Part shown: one piece after another, positions 5,672 through 6,173 of the stretch | Layout of the letters: every line of letters begins with the position of its first letter | How positions within the stretch are numbered: the first letter of the stretch is position 1 | NCBI GenBank assembly: GCA_964460935.1 | Contig: CAYWSM010000061.1 | Span: 1 to 6,173 of the forward strand | Direction of reading: 5' to 3' | From: DATMXP01 sp964460935 | Lineage (GTDB): Bacteria > Acidobacteriota > Terriglobia > Terriglobales > Acidobacteriaceae | Length of the DNA: 6,173 nt | Translations under genes and position numbers: made by a program | Notes under the pieces: model-generated | Databases searched by the model: none | Told to the model about the DNA's origin: nothing | The model's input: only the letters and a program-made list of their open reading frames with translations

Positions 5672-6173
5672 TTATCGGGCGGCGATCAGCGGAACGGCGA
5701 CGATAGCTGCAATCATACCCGAGGTCTGGAGGCGCGAGATTTTCTCTTTCAATAACACCCGAGCGAGAATCACGGTACTCGCCGGATACAAAGACGACAA
5801 CACCGTCACGACGTCCAGGCGTCCGTGGCGGACGGCAATCATGAAAAACATGTTGCCGAGCGAATCGAAGATGCCGGCGACGATCATCCAGGGAAGAAGC
5901 TTGCGGGATGGCGCCCACGGTTTGCGGGAGATGATCACAATCGTGAGCATTTCGAGAATCGACGCCGCTCGCGCGGAAACGAGCGGCCAAAACACGGCTT
6001 CCGTAGCGGCCTGCCGGCTGAAGATGAGATAGCCGCCAAACCCTATTCCAGCGCAGATGGCCAGGCCGAGTCCTTCGGGGCGACCTAGCTTGCCGGACGG
6101 CATCGCGATCAGCCAGATGGCGACGAGCGCGAGCGCGAATCCGAAGAGCTGGATGGGAGCAGGATAACCTTCC
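5672..6173 (-). CDS. EamA/DMT-superfamily membrane transporter, 5'-truncated by window edge
   Basis: C-terminal half of a drug/metabolite-transporter (EamA) inner-membrane permease. These normally have ten TM helices as two five-helix repeats and export or exchange small metabolites. The stop is TAA at 5674-5672. The frame stays open to the window edge: 23 codons precede the Met at 6103 and encode a hydrophobic helix (QLFGFALALVAIWLIA), fitting the last helix of the first repeat, so the true start lies beyond 6173. From that Met the second repeat is complete, with helices near 11-29, 37-58, 69-90, 97-118 and 126-142. The segment around LSSLYPASTVILARVLLKEKIS (102-123), followed by the LQTSG helix, is the family's characteristic end. 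It converges on the receptor gene, with 81 bp between stop codons, so the two are not co-transcribed. Substrate cannot be told from sequence. Confidence 0.9.
   Translation of the reverse strand, partial: EGYPAPIQLFGFALALVAIWLIAMPSGKLGRPEGLGLAICAGIGFGGYLIFSRQAATEAVFWPLVSARAASILEMLTIVIISRKPWAPSRKLLPWMIVAGIFDSLGNMFFMIAVRHGRLDVVTVLSSLYPASTVILARVLLKEKISRLQTSGMIAAIVAVPLIAAR

Noticed and set aside
6101..6103. ATG (minus strand) at 6103 as the true start of the EamA transporter
   Set aside because: The 23 codons upstream in frame encode a hydrophobic helix continuous with the fold, and starting here would leave only one of the two EamA repeats.
1..6173. Mobile element, CRISPR array, tRNA or phage-defence cassette
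   Set aside because: No transposase, terminal repeats, regularly spaced repeats, tRNA-like cloverleaf or defence-type domains were seen on either strand; the window reads as ordinary chromosomal genes.

Overview
The window carries one complete gene and two genes cut by its edges. It looks like chromosomal DNA of an acidobacterium (Acidobacteriota, probably Terriglobia). This is inferred from the Oar-like TonB-dependent receptor with an N-terminal carboxypeptidase-regulatory domain, a family greatly expanded in that phylum, from the style of the M1 peptidase, and from moderately high GC. No rRNA or marker gene confirms it.

Layout: (1) 1-1651, plus strand: the C-terminal 549 codons of an M1-family zinc metallopeptidase with an intact HExxH-X18-E zinc site. 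The usual GxMEN exopeptidase motif is replaced by GQSWP. (2) 1652-2128: a 477-bp non-coding region. It holds a hairpin just after the peptidase, inverted repeats suited to an activator, a consensus-quality sigma-54 (-24/-12) promoter at 1863-1879, and a predicted leader of about 239 nt with at least four hairpins. (3) 2129-5590, plus strand: a complete 1153-aa outer-membrane TonB-dependent receptor with signal peptide, carboxypeptidase-regulatory-like domain, TonB-box-like segment, plug and barrel. A strong intrinsic terminator follows at 5612-5646. (4) 5672-6173, minus strand: the C-terminal half of a 10-TM EamA/DMT-family transporter, convergent with the receptor gene.

The receptor appears to be a single-gene transcription unit, with its own sigma-54 promoter and its own terminator. 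Its expression would therefore depend on an ATP-driven enhancer-binding protein responding to an unknown signal. The peptidase and receptor share a strand, and a peptide-processing and uptake link is conceivable, but the promoter between them argues against a simple operon. I see no mobile element, CRISPR array, tRNA or rRNA. I found no clear new multi-gene system. The most distinctive material is the regulatory region before the receptor and the altered exopeptidase motif of the M1 enzyme.
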